NCBI RefSeq assembly: GCF_017406825.1
Contig: NZ_JAFQXT010000051.1
Coordinates: forward strand, 1-64,000
Direction: 5' to 3'
DNA length: 64,000 nt
Source of the DNA: Methanobrevibacter sp.
GTDB taxonomy: Archaea; Methanobacteriota; Methanobacteria; Methanobacteriales; Methanobacteriaceae
Shown: piece after piece, positions 45,696-53,325 of the stretch
How positions within the stretch are numbered: the first letter of the stretch is position 1
Layout of the letters: every line of letters starts with the position of its first letter
The notes under the pieces: generated by a model
The model's database searches: none
What the model saw: the letters and a program-made list of their open reading frames with translations, nothing else
What the model was told of the DNA's origin: nothing
Position numbers and translations under genes: made by a program

Positions 45696-46658
45696 ATGTC
45701 TATAATAAATCGTCTAAAATCCTTATTTAAAGGAGATAATGAAGAAATTGACATCAATGCTGATGTTTCAAACACATCTGATGATGTCCAAGTTACATCT
45801 TCAAAAACTGAAACTGAAACTGTCGTTACTGAAGCAGAACCAGTTGTAGAAGCTGAGGAAGCAACTGTGGAAGAATCAGCAGACAGTGTTGAAGATTTAG
45901 CTTCCGATGACATCGATCCTGTAGTGGAAAAAGTTGAAGCTATCGAGGAAGAAATCCACGAGAAAGTTGAAGCTAAAAAAGAAGAAATTCATGAAAAAGT
46001 GGAAGCTATCGAGGAAGAAATCCATGAGAAAGTTGAAGCTAAAAAAGATGCCATAGAAGCTAAAAAAGATTCAAATAATAATGATAAAGAGAGAGATAAA
46101 ATGACTTTATTGACTGATAAAGAATTATTAACTGATGCAAATCGTGATCCAGATTTCACTGCTGAATTCATTGATTCTGGAATCGAAACTGTAAAACACT
46201 GTTTCCAATGCGGTACCTGTAGTGGAAGTTGCCCATCTGGAAGAAGAACTCCTTACAAAGTAAGACAAATCGTCAGAAAATGTTTACTTGGATTAAAAGA
46301 AGAAGTAATCACTGATGATGCTTTATGGATGTGTACCACTTGTTACACTTGCCAAGAAAGATGTCTTAGAAGTGTTAAAATTGTGGAAATTATCAAAAAA
46401 GCACGTAACATTGCTGCTCACGCAGGTTACATGGCAAAACCTCACAAAATGACTGGAGTTTTCGTAATCAACACTGGTCACGCAGTACCTATTAACGATG
46501 CTGCTAAAGCTTTAAGAGTTAAAATTGGCCTTCCAGAATTACCACCAACAACTCACAGTTATCCTGAAGCATTAGAAGAAGTTCAAAAATTATGTAAAAT
46601 TACCGCATTTGATGAATTAATCGGTTACGATGAAGCAACCGGCGGATTAAAAGAATAA
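45696..46658 (+). CDS. hdrC: CoB-CoM heterodisulfide reductase subunit C with long N-terminal extension
   Basis: HdrC carries two 4Fe-4S clusters that pass electrons from HdrA to HdrB, where CoM-S-S-CoB is reduced. The C-terminal 185 residues are a normal HdrC with CFQCGTCSGSCPSGRR and CTTCYTCQERCLR. In front is an unusual extension of about 135 residues. It begins with an amphipathic helix (SIINRLKSLFKG), continues as an acidic linker, and has four 11-residue repeats such as KVEAIEEEIHE (45930-46061). An internal ATG at 46101 could start a normal-length HdrC. GAGGTG supports the long start. Confidence 0.92.
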   Translation: MSIINRLKSLFKGDNEEIDINADVSNTSDDVQVTSSKTETETVVTEAEPVVEAEEATVEESADSVEDLASDDIDPVVEKVEAIEEEIHEKVEAKKEEIHEKVEAIEEEIHEKVEAKKDAIEAKKDSNNNDKERDKMTLLTDKELLTDANRDPDFTAEFIDSGIETVKHCFQCGTCSGSCPSGRRTPYKVRQIVRKCLLGLKEEVITDDALWMCTTCYTCQERCLRSVKIVEIIKKARNIAAHAGYMAKPHKMTGVFVINTGHAVPINDAAKALRVKIGLPELPPTTHSYPEALEEVQKLCKITAFDELIGYDEATGGLKE

Positions 46659-46680
46659 ATGAATTGAGGAGAGTTATAAT

Positions 46681-47568
46681 ATGGAAATCGCATACTTCTT
46701 AGGTTGTATCATGAACAACCGTTATCCTGGTGTTGAAAAAGCTACCAGAAAATTATTCGAAGCATTAGATATTAAATTAACTGATATGGAAGGAGCATCA
46801 TGTTGTCCTGCTCCTGGTGTATTCGGTTCTTTCGATGAAGAAACCTGGGCTACAATCGCAGCTCGTAACTTAACTATTGCTGAAGACATGGGTGCTGACA
46901 TCATGACCGAATGTAATGGATGTTTCGGTTCATTATTTGAATGTAACCATATCTTACAAGAAGATGAAGAAAAAAGAGCTAAAGTTAACGCTAACTTAGC
47001 TGAAATCGGCAGAGAATACAAAGGTACTGTTAATGTTAAACACTTCGCTCAAATTTTAAGAGACGATGTCGGATTTGAAAAATTAGCTTCATTAATTGAA
47101 AAACCTTTAGACTTAAATGTTGCTGTACACTACGGCTGCCACTTCTTAAAACCTACCAAAACTATTGGTATTGAAGACAACGCAGAAAACCCATCTATTT
47201 TAGATGACCTTGTAGAAATCACTGGTGCTAAATCAGTAGACTACAAAGACAAAATGATGTGCTGCGGTGCAGGTGGAGGTTTAAGAGCAAGAGATTTAGA
47301 TGTTACTACCAGTTTCACTAAAGAAAAACTTGACCACATGACCGAAGCAGGCGTAGACGCAATCGTTAACGTATGTCCTTTCTGTCACATGCAATTTGAC
47401 CAAGGTCAAGTTGAAGTAAACGAAAGATACGGAACTGACTTCGCATTACCAGTATTCCACTTAGCTCAATTATACGGATTAGCTATGGGATTATCTGCTG
47501 AAGAGTTAACTTTCGATGCTCAAAAAATTGACGCAACTCCAGCTATTAAAAAAGCATTAGGAGAATAG
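46681..47568 (+). CDS. hdrB: CoB-CoM heterodisulfide reductase subunit B
   Basis: HdrB holds the active-site non-cubane 4Fe-4S clusters that reduce the CoM-CoB heterodisulfide, in a complex with HdrA, HdrC and the MvhADG hydrogenase. The 295-residue protein has two CCG domains: LGCIMNNRYPG with GASCCPAPGVFG and TECNGCFGSL, then YGCHFLKPTK with MMCCGAGGGLRA and NVCPFCHMQF. Codon use is strongly biased (TTA, AGA), as expected for an abundant enzyme. GAGGAGAG precedes the ATG, 22 bases after hdrC. Confidence 0.97.
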   Translation: MEIAYFLGCIMNNRYPGVEKATRKLFEALDIKLTDMEGASCCPAPGVFGSFDEETWATIAARNLTIAEDMGADIMTECNGCFGSLFECNHILQEDEEKRAKVNANLAEIGREYKGTVNVKHFAQILRDDVGFEKLASLIEKPLDLNVAVHYGCHFLKPTKTIGIEDNAENPSILDDLVEITGAKSVDYKDKMMCCGAGGGLRARDLDVTTSFTKEKLDHMTEAGVDAIVNVCPFCHMQFDQGQVEVNERYGTDFALPVFHLAQLYGLAMGLSAEELTFDAQKIDATPAIKKALGE

Positions 47569-47570
47569 TT

Positions 47571-47656
47571 AAGGATTATTAATCCTTATCTTTTATTTTT
47601 TTTAGGTATTGAAAACACAATTCGGGTTTAGTTATCCTCGTGATAACTATTTTTTT
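47571..47656 (+). terminator. Two tandem hairpin/T-run terminators after hdrB
   Basis: First hairpin: AAGGATTA-T-TAATCCTT (47571-47587), followed by CTTTTATTTTTTTT. Second: TAGTTATC-CTCGT-GATAACTA (47629-47649), followed by seven T. Both resemble intrinsic terminators. Archaeal termination needs only the T-run, so the hairpins may also protect the 3' end of the hdrCB message. Confidence 0.6.
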
Positions 47657-47758
47657 TACAAAGAATTTTTTTGTTTGATTAAATACGAATAATTCGTAAT
47701 CATGTTTATATATTAAGTGGTTAAATATATTAATGTAACAATAATTAGAGGTGTAATT

Positions 47759-48025
47759 ATGTTTGTAGCAACATTAGATGGAATATTCAAATATTCTGAC
47801 CTTCCAGAAGAATATGAACCTTACGTTCAATTCAAAGCAACTATTGATAAAAGAGAACTCAAATCTGATGATGAAATAGCAATTCTAAACATTGCAGGAA
47901 CTTCCACTCATCATGTTTTATTTTTAGATTCATATAGTAGTACTAGCGAAATTGAAAGAGAACTTAAAGACGCAGATGCTAAAATCAATCACACTACTCT
48001 AAAAATAATAGGTGGACATTTATGA
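47759..48025 (+). CDS. Small conserved hypothetical protein
   Basis: An 88-residue protein (FVATLDGIFKYSDLPEEYEP, ending INHTTLKIIGGHL). AGAGGTG fixes the ATG at 47759, so the longer frame from 47717 is rejected. It overlaps the DUF2096 gene by 4 bases, forming a pair. A TATA-like TTTATATATT lies about 50 bases upstream, and a 15-base inverted repeat (TACGAAT-A-ATTCGTA, 47684-47698) stands just before it. No family name can be given with confidence. Confidence 0.65.
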   Translation: MFVATLDGIFKYSDLPEEYEPYVQFKATIDKRELKSDDEIAILNIAGTSTHHVLFLDSYSSTSEIERELKDADAKINHTTLKIIGGHL

Positions 48026-48549
48026 GTTTGCCATCAGAACAAAACTGGTTAATTCTAAATCATCTTTTAAAAGATTTGACAAAAAAAGGATATAAAATCC
48101 CAAGTGGAATTAACCCTGAGATGGGAATAATCAGATCAACAATCAGTTCATATAAAAGAGATCCTTCCCATCCTGATTTGATTAACGGTTTGGCAAAAGC
48201 AGAAATGTCATTAAACAATATTCAAGGAACTCTCTTGGCTATAGCTGAAGAAGAAGGCGAAGAATATGCTGATGAATGGCTTGACTTATTGAAACAGGCC
48301 ATGCAAGGAAAAGAAGTATTTGAATTTGCAGATTCAAGGTCAAAATTCTTGGTTAACAGCCCTCCGGGTTTAACAACCGGTAGAATTAACTTAAGGGTGC
48401 CTTTGGCTGAAGAAAGAGTTCAGGAAATTGCAGAATGGAATGGACTTATCATCGAGTATGACGATGATGTGACTATTCAACTGCATGGAGATAAGGAAGA
48501 CCTTAAATTCGGCTTAAAAGAAATGGGTTCTTTCTTTTTAGAAGATTAA
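48022..48549 (+). CDS. DUF2096 family protein
   Basis: A 175-residue protein of DUF2096, found in methanogens. It is mainly helical in the first 115 residues (WLILNHLLKDLTKKGYKIPS; LINGLAKAEMSLNNIQGTLL). The C-terminus is an alpha/beta unit with SPPGLTTGRINLRVPLAEER and DDDVTIQLHGDKEDLKFGL. It is coupled to the small gene upstream (ATGA overlap) and followed after 10 bases by a phosphoesterase gene. Function unknown. Confidence 0.72.
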   Translation: MSLPSEQNWLILNHLLKDLTKKGYKIPSGINPEMGIIRSTISSYKRDPSHPDLINGLAKAEMSLNNIQGTLLAIAEEEGEEYADEWLDLLKQAMQGKEVFEFADSRSKFLVNSPPGLTTGRINLRVPLAEERVQEIAEWNGLIIEYDDDVTIQLHGDKEDLKFGLKEMGSFFLED

Positions 48550-48559
48550 TGGTGATTAT

Positions 48560-49249
48560 ATGGTTAAAATATTAGCTATTAGTGATATTCACGGCGAAGA
48601 AAATGAAAACTTATATGCTTATTTGAACAATAATGATATAGATTTGGTTTTAATCTTAGGGGATATTACCGATTTCGGACCTCTGGACTTTGTAGAGACA
48701 TTCATCAATAAGGTAGCCGATTGTGGAGTGGACGTAATAGCAATTCCGGGCAATTGCGACCCTAACGGAATTTGTAATGCTATTAATGACGTATCATTTT
48801 GCCTTCACAACAATATAATTGCATATGGAGATGCAATATTATTCGGTTTTGGAGGGTCTAATCCAACTCCATTTGACACACCGGGTGAAATGGATGATGA
48901 CAAAATCTACAGACAGGTATATGATTTGTTAGCTAACTATGATTATGTTTACAATACTGATGTTCCTAAGGTGAAAATTTTAGTCACTCATGCACCTCCT
49001 TTCAACACAGAAGCTGATAGGGTTGAAAACGGTGAGCATGTCGGAAGTCCGGGTATTTTAAAATCAATACACGAGTTTGAACCTCAAATAAACTTATGCG
49101 GACATATTCATGAAGCCAAATCCCTAAGTAAAATTGGAAAAACTACTGATGTAGCAAATCCAGGAATGCTTAGAGACAACGGAGCTGTCTTAATCGATGT
49201 AATTGACGGCTCTAATTATGAAATAAGCATTATTTCATTAGAAGAATGA
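48560..49249 (+). CDS. Metallophosphoesterase
   Basis: A 229-residue calcineurin-like phosphoesterase. The metal ligands stand in ISDIHGEENEN (D-x-H), LILGDITDFGP (GD), AIPGNCDPNG (GNCD), VTHAPPFNTE (H) and CGHIHEAKSL (GHxH). The substrate may be a phosphodiester or nucleotide; the sequence does not decide. It follows DUF2096 by 10 bases with GGTGAT ahead of the ATG. Confidence 0.92.
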   Translation: MVKILAISDIHGEENENLYAYLNNNDIDLVLILGDITDFGPLDFVETFINKVADCGVDVIAIPGNCDPNGICNAINDVSFCLHNNIIAYGDAILFGFGGSNPTPFDTPGEMDDDKIYRQVYDLLANYDYVYNTDVPKVKILVTHAPPFNTEADRVENGEHVGSPGILKSIHEFEPQINLCGHIHEAKSLSKIGKTTDVANPGMLRDNGAVLIDVIDGSNYEISIISLEE

Positions 49250-49361
49250 ATCATTCTTCTCTATTTTTTCTATTTTTTTTAGTAAATATCCAAATTCAAA
49301 TAAAAAATTATATTTACGATTACATTAAGATATTAATTTAGATATTTTAGGAGAGATTATC

Positions 49362-50273
49362 ATGATATGGGTTACTGGAGATGTTGAGGGCAAAAAGTAT
49401 AAAGAGCCATTTTCCAAAGGAATCATGTCCAGGTCCCTGAATGTTGCGGATATCGGTATTGAAAGGGCCCATGAAATCGCCAGTGATATTGAAGCGGATT
49501 TAATTAAAAATAATATCACTGAAATTTCCAGTCAGAATTTGGCTGATGTTGTATTGAATCATCTTGAATCCGTTGATTCAAAAATCGCTGTCAAATACAA
49601 AAATTTGAGGGCTTTAAGAACTTCCAAAAAGCCATTGATTATTTTAATCGGTGGAGCGTCAGGAGTGGGCACATCTTCAATGGCATTCGAACTTGCTAAT
49701 AGATTAAGATTAAAAAACCTTATAAGCACTGATATGATTCGCGAAGTAATGCGTAAGATCGTCTCCAAAGAACTGAGTCCTGTGATTCATAAATCAAGTT
49801 TCGATGCATATGAAAGCATAAGAATACCGGCTATCCGAGTGGATTCCGTTATTGAAGGATTTATCAGTCATGTGGATGTTGTTAATGTGGGAATTGAAGC
49901 AATCATTGAAAGATCTGTAAAAGAGGGAATCAGCACAATCATCGAAGGGGTTCATGTGGTTCCAGGATTCATAAGAAAAGACTTGATTGAAGATAATAAT
50001 ATCATTATTTTCACATTGACTGTTGATGATGAGGAAGCTCATAAACAAAGATTTTATTCAAGATGCAGACAGCCATGGGTTAAAAGGTCTCTTGAAAGAT
50101 ATATGGATAATTTTGATACAATCAGAAAAACTCAGAATTTTTTAGTCGAACAGGCTAAAATTCATCATACTCGTGTAATTAACAATAGGGATATTAACGA
50201 AACCATTGATTTGATGGTTGAGGATATTCTTGATAAATTTGTGGGTGCGGAAAATGTTGAACAAGAAAGTTAA
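49362..50273 (+). CDS. 2-phosphoglycerate kinase
   Basis: The enzyme makes 2,3-diphosphoglycerate from 2-phosphoglycerate, the precursor of cyclic 2,3-diphosphoglycerate used as a compatible solute or phosphate store by Methanobacteriales. The 303-residue protein has an N-terminal ATP-cone-like domain (residues 10-85) and then a P-loop kinase: IILIGGASGVGTSSMAFELA, LISTDMIREVMRKIVS and IIEGVHVVPGFIRKDL. GGAGAG precedes the ATG, and its end overlaps the CBS gene by 20 bases. Confidence 0.9.
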   Translation: MIWVTGDVEGKKYKEPFSKGIMSRSLNVADIGIERAHEIASDIEADLIKNNITEISSQNLADVVLNHLESVDSKIAVKYKNLRALRTSKKPLIILIGGASGVGTSSMAFELANRLRLKNLISTDMIREVMRKIVSKELSPVIHKSSFDAYESIRIPAIRVDSVIEGFISHVDVVNVGIEAIIERSVKEGISTIIEGVHVVPGFIRKDLIEDNNIIIFTLTVDDEEAHKQRFYSRCRQPWVKRSLERYMDNFDTIRKTQNFLVEQAKIHHTRVINNRDINETIDLMVEDILDKFVGAENVEQES

Positions 50274-50640
50274 AGATATAATGACATGTGATGTAATTAC
50301 AACTACCTCCGATGTCGATGTTGTAAATGCGTTTGAAAAGTTAATGGAACATAAAATCAGTTCTCTTCCGGTTTTGGAAGATGATAAGTTAATTGGTATT
50401 ATAACTGCAACTGATGTAGGGCACAACCTAATTTTGGATAAATATGAATTGGGAACCAGTGTCAAGGAAATAATGATTGAGTCTGTGGTTACAGTTTCCC
50501 CTGAAGACACTATTGAAACCGCCATTAAAGTAATGAAGGAAAGTGCTTCATCAGGTATTTTAAATCAGCTTCCTGTCGTTGATGGGGATAAATTAGTTGG
50601 AATTATTTCTGATGGAGATATTATTCAAGAGATATTCTAA
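50254..50640 (+). CDS. CBS-domain protein
   Basis: A 128-residue protein made of two CBS domains (KVKDIMTCDVITTTSDVDVV; VKEIMIESVVTVSPEDTIET), which usually bind adenine nucleotides such as AMP, ATP or SAM. It starts inside the 2-phosphoglycerate kinase gene at the ATG at 50254; the frame is open further upstream to 50218 but the CBS fold begins here. The overlap suggests it could report cell energy state to that pathway, though this is only inference. Confidence 0.85.
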   Translation: MLNKKVKDIMTCDVITTTSDVDVVNAFEKLMEHKISSLPVLEDDKLIGIITATDVGHNLILDKYELGTSVKEIMIESVVTVSPEDTIETAIKVMKESASSGILNQLPVVDGDKLVGIISDGDIIQEIF

Positions 50641-50774
50641 TATTTCCTTTATTTTTTTATTATTTTTTAAATTTAACTGTTTTCAGCTTGTTACTGGAAA
50701 TGACTTTTTTTCCAGTATTGTTTTTTTAATTTATTTTTTTGTTATTTTTCAGCCTATTTCCATATTTTTCACTA

Positions 50775-50804
50775 ACATTTATATAAGATTAAAATCAAAT
50801 ATAA
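50775..50804 (+). promoter_or_regulatory. Promoter of the SRP RNA gene
   Basis: ACATTTATATAAG at 50776-50788 is a clear archaeal TATA box, about 27 bases before the first base of helix 1 of the SRP RNA. Confidence 0.6.
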
Positions 50805-51066
50805 AGTTGGCTAGACTGGAGGGTTAGGGGTCCTCTGTAAGCACACACCCCCTTTGGTGCAGTCGAAGTTCAAAAGGCGGCTTTTTAAGAGAGTATAAGC
50901 CTAGAAAAACAACATAGAAACCTCGTCCTACAGGATTGGTGGTGGTGAGATTTTTACTGGAGGGTAAAAATTAGTCATCTCTGATACAGGAACGGGTCAG
51001 GCCCGGAAGGGAGCAGCTCTACTGTTAACATGCAATGCTTGTAGAATCCCGGGGTGGAGTTGGCTT
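50805..51066 (+). ncRNA. ffs: Signal recognition particle 7S RNA
   Basis: The archaeal SRP RNA scaffolds SRP19 and SRP54 to target membrane proteins. The universal helix 8 sequence GGTCAGGCCCGGAAGGGAGC is at 50995-51014. The 5' domain, GGAGGGTTAGGGGTCCTCTG near 50817, has the helix 2-3-4 pattern. The ends pair as helix 1: AGTTGGCT at 50805 pairs with AGTTGGCT at 51058 through G-C, A-U and G-U pairs. A T-run at 51065-51070 ends the gene. tRNA-Ser follows about 110 bases on. Confidence 0.95.
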
Positions 51067-51178
51067 TTTTAGATCACTTATATTTTTGAGATTAGTCCAC
51101 TTTTGAACACGCCATTAAAAAAATAATTAACTTTATTAACATGTTTAAACATATTATTTAGTATACTGTTTTTTACTA

Positions 51179-51262
51179 GTCGGGATGGCCCAGCCTGGTA
51201 CGGCGTCGGACTGCTAATCCGATGGTCTTATGACCTCCGGGGTTCAAATCCCCGTCCCGGCG
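51179..51262 (+). tRNA. tRNA-Ser (GCU anticodon)
   Basis: A class II tRNA of 84 bases. The acceptor stem is GTCGGGA with TCCCGGC (one U-G pair), and the D arm contains TGGCCCAGCCTGGTA. The anticodon stem-loop is TCGGA-CTGCTAA-TCCGA with anticodon GCT at 51213-51215, and the variable arm is long (TGGTCTTATGACC). The T arm is CGGGGTTCAAATCCCCG. CCA is not encoded. Linkage to the 7S RNA gene is known in Methanobacteriales. Confidence 0.97.
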
Positions 51263-51266
51263 CTTT

Positions 51267-52172
51267 TTAATTATCTATTTCTTGATCATGATTATATTTT
51301 AATCCAATAGGGCACACATGCACCATAACTGATTTTATTTCAGGAATGGCTTTAAGGATATTGTTTTCCACGTCATGTGCAATTTGATGGGATTCAGTTA
51401 ATGGCATATTTCCATCAACTTCAACATGCAGGTATGCGGTGGCATATGAGCCTAAATAATCGACTTTAATGTTATGTGCATTCTGAGCATTCGGAGTTAA
51501 ATTGGCAACGGTTTGTATTTTGCTTATCAGTTCCTGTGATGGCACTTTCCCCATTATATTGTCAATATTTTCTTTAGCGATTTCATAAGCTGTTTTAATG
51601 ATTAATAAACCTATCAATAATCCAACAAGGGGATCTAAAATAGGATAACCAATGTTTGATATAACTACACTGATTAAAATGGCAACAGAAGTAAATATGT
51701 CTGTTCTTTGATGTTTTCCATCTGCAACTATAGCGGGACTTCTGATATCCTTACCGATTCTGATAATGTATTCGCTTATGAAATAGTTTACAAATATTCC
51801 TATGACGGCCATTATTGCCGCATATATGTCCGGAACGGTAATTAAAGAAGGATGCATTATTTTATCAACAGCACCGGTGATAATTTCATAGGCAACAATT
51901 GCCAGAAATATCACTATTAATAATCCGCTTATGGCTTCTGCACGTCCATGACCTATGGGATGTTCCTTATCTGCGGGTTTTTGACCTATCTTAAACCCTA
52001 TATAAGCTATTACTGAAGTTATCACGTCTGAAAAGGTATGGGCTCCTTCAGATACCAATGCGTAACTTCCGGACAGTAATCCTATAATGATGTTGAAAAC
52101 CGTTAAAAAGCAATTAGCCGTTATCGCTACAAATGAAGCTTTTGTTCCGGTTTTAGTTCTATTTTCATCCAT
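51267..52172 (-). CDS. Cation diffusion facilitator family transporter
   Basis: A 301-residue paralogue of the CDF exporter at 4455-5348, with the same metal-site segments: SEGAHTFSDVITSVIAYIG, KEHPIGHGRAEAISG and VADGKHQRTDIFTS. The N-terminus (TKASFVAITANCFLTVFNI) closely parallels the other copy. The first bases overlap the end of the aminotransferase gene upstream, so it is co-transcribed with it. Which metal is handled cannot be told. Confidence 0.93.
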   Translation of the reverse strand: MDENRTKTGTKASFVAITANCFLTVFNIIIGLLSGSYALVSEGAHTFSDVITSVIAYIGFKIGQKPADKEHPIGHGRAEAISGLLIVIFLAIVAYEIITGAVDKIMHPSLITVPDIYAAIMAVIGIFVNYFISEYIIRIGKDIRSPAIVADGKHQRTDIFTSVAILISVVISNIGYPILDPLVGLLIGLLIIKTAYEIAKENIDNIMGKVPSQELISKIQTVANLTPNAQNAHNIKVDYLGSYATAYLHVEVDGNMPLTESHQIAHDVENNILKAIPEIKSVMVHVCPIGLKYNHDQEIDN

Positions 52173-53283
52173 TAACTACACTCTCTTCAAGTATATCCAT
52201 TGCCTTTTCGATATTTTCATAAGAATTGGCATAAGACATTCTGATATGTCCTTTTCCATTGGATCCGAATGCAAATCCCGGAACTGTGATTACGCCTGCT
52301 TCTGCAGCTTTCTTGACGAAATCTTCATCTTCGATTTTTGGAAATACATAAAATGCCCCTTCGGCATTGACTGTTTCATAGCCCATTCCATTCAAACGAC
52401 TCACAATCAGATCTCTTCTTCTTTGGAATTCATTAACCATTTTTGTTACGTCATCCTGCGGACCGGTCAATGCTTCATAGGCTCCTTTTTGCGCTGTAGA
52501 ATTGCTGCATGCTATGCTGTTTTGATGTATTTTAAATAATTCTTCACAGTGTTCGTCGTTTGCAGTCAAATAACCGATTCTTAATCCTGTCATTGCGTAG
52601 GTTTTTGAAAATCCGTTTATGGTTATCACGTTGTCGCTGTATTTTGCAGGGGAGTAATGTTTTTTGTCATATATTATCTTTTCATAGATTTCATCTGAAA
52701 TAATTAAAAAATCATGATCCATGGATAAATCGGCAATCGCCTTAATGTCTTCTTTTTCCATTACCGCACCTGTTGGGTTTGATGGGGAATTTAAGAATAT
52801 TGCTTTTGTTTTATCAGTAATCTTTTCCTGAACGTCATCTGATTTTAGCTTAAACTCATTTTCCATTTTACAGTCAACAGGCACGATTGTACCACCAGCA
52901 AGGTTGATGACGGATTCATATAATAGGAAACTTGGATTTGGTAAAAGTATCTCATCCCCTTGTTCCATGAATGCCTGTGCACTGATGTATAATCCTTCAC
53001 TGGCTCCAACCGTTACGATGACATTTTCAGGGTTGGTATTGATGCCGTTGTCTTTTTTGAATTTCTTAACAATTTCTTCTCTCAATTCAATATATCCCTT
53101 ATTCGGAGTATAATGAGTGTCATTTTCATCAATTGATTTTTTCATTGCATCCTTAATGTTTTGCGGCACATCGAAATCCGGTTCGCCAATACCCAAGTTG
53201 ATGGCATCGGGATTTGTAGCTTCAAACATTTTTCTGATTAATGATAATTCTATTAATTTTGTTCTGCTTGCCGGTTTTATCAT
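52165..53283 (-). CDS. Pyridoxal-phosphate aminotransferase, class I
   Basis: A 372-residue aspartate-aminotransferase-fold enzyme. NLGIGEPDFDVPQNIKDAM is at the start and NSPSNPTGAVMEKEDI in the middle. The PLP lysine is in INGFSKTYAMTGLRIGYL, and GFAFGSNGKGHIRMSYAN near the end holds the substrate-carboxylate arginine. Aspartate or another 2-oxo acid is the likely partner. GAGGC precedes the ATG. The gene runs into the CDF gene. Confidence 0.92.
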   Translation of the reverse strand: MIKPASRTKLIELSLIRKMFEATNPDAINLGIGEPDFDVPQNIKDAMKKSIDENDTHYTPNKGYIELREEIVKKFKKDNGINTNPENVIVTVGASEGLYISAQAFMEQGDEILLPNPSFLLYESVINLAGGTIVPVDCKMENEFKLKSDDVQEKITDKTKAIFLNSPSNPTGAVMEKEDIKAIADLSMDHDFLIISDEIYEKIIYDKKHYSPAKYSDNVITINGFSKTYAMTGLRIGYLTANDEHCEELFKIHQNSIACSNSTAQKGAYEALTGPQDDVTKMVNEFQRRRDLIVSRLNGMGYETVNAEGAFYVFPKIEDEDFVKKAAEAGVITVPGFAFGSNGKGHIRMSYANSYENIEKAMDILEESVVNG

Positions 53284-53325
53284 AAATTTTGCCTCACTTA
53301 TATTATAGTATATTATTATAGTAAA

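Noticed and set aside
45930-46061. CRISPR-like or VNTR DNA repeat
   Set aside because: The 33-base units stay in frame and encode an 11-residue coiled-coil repeat, so the signal is at protein level.
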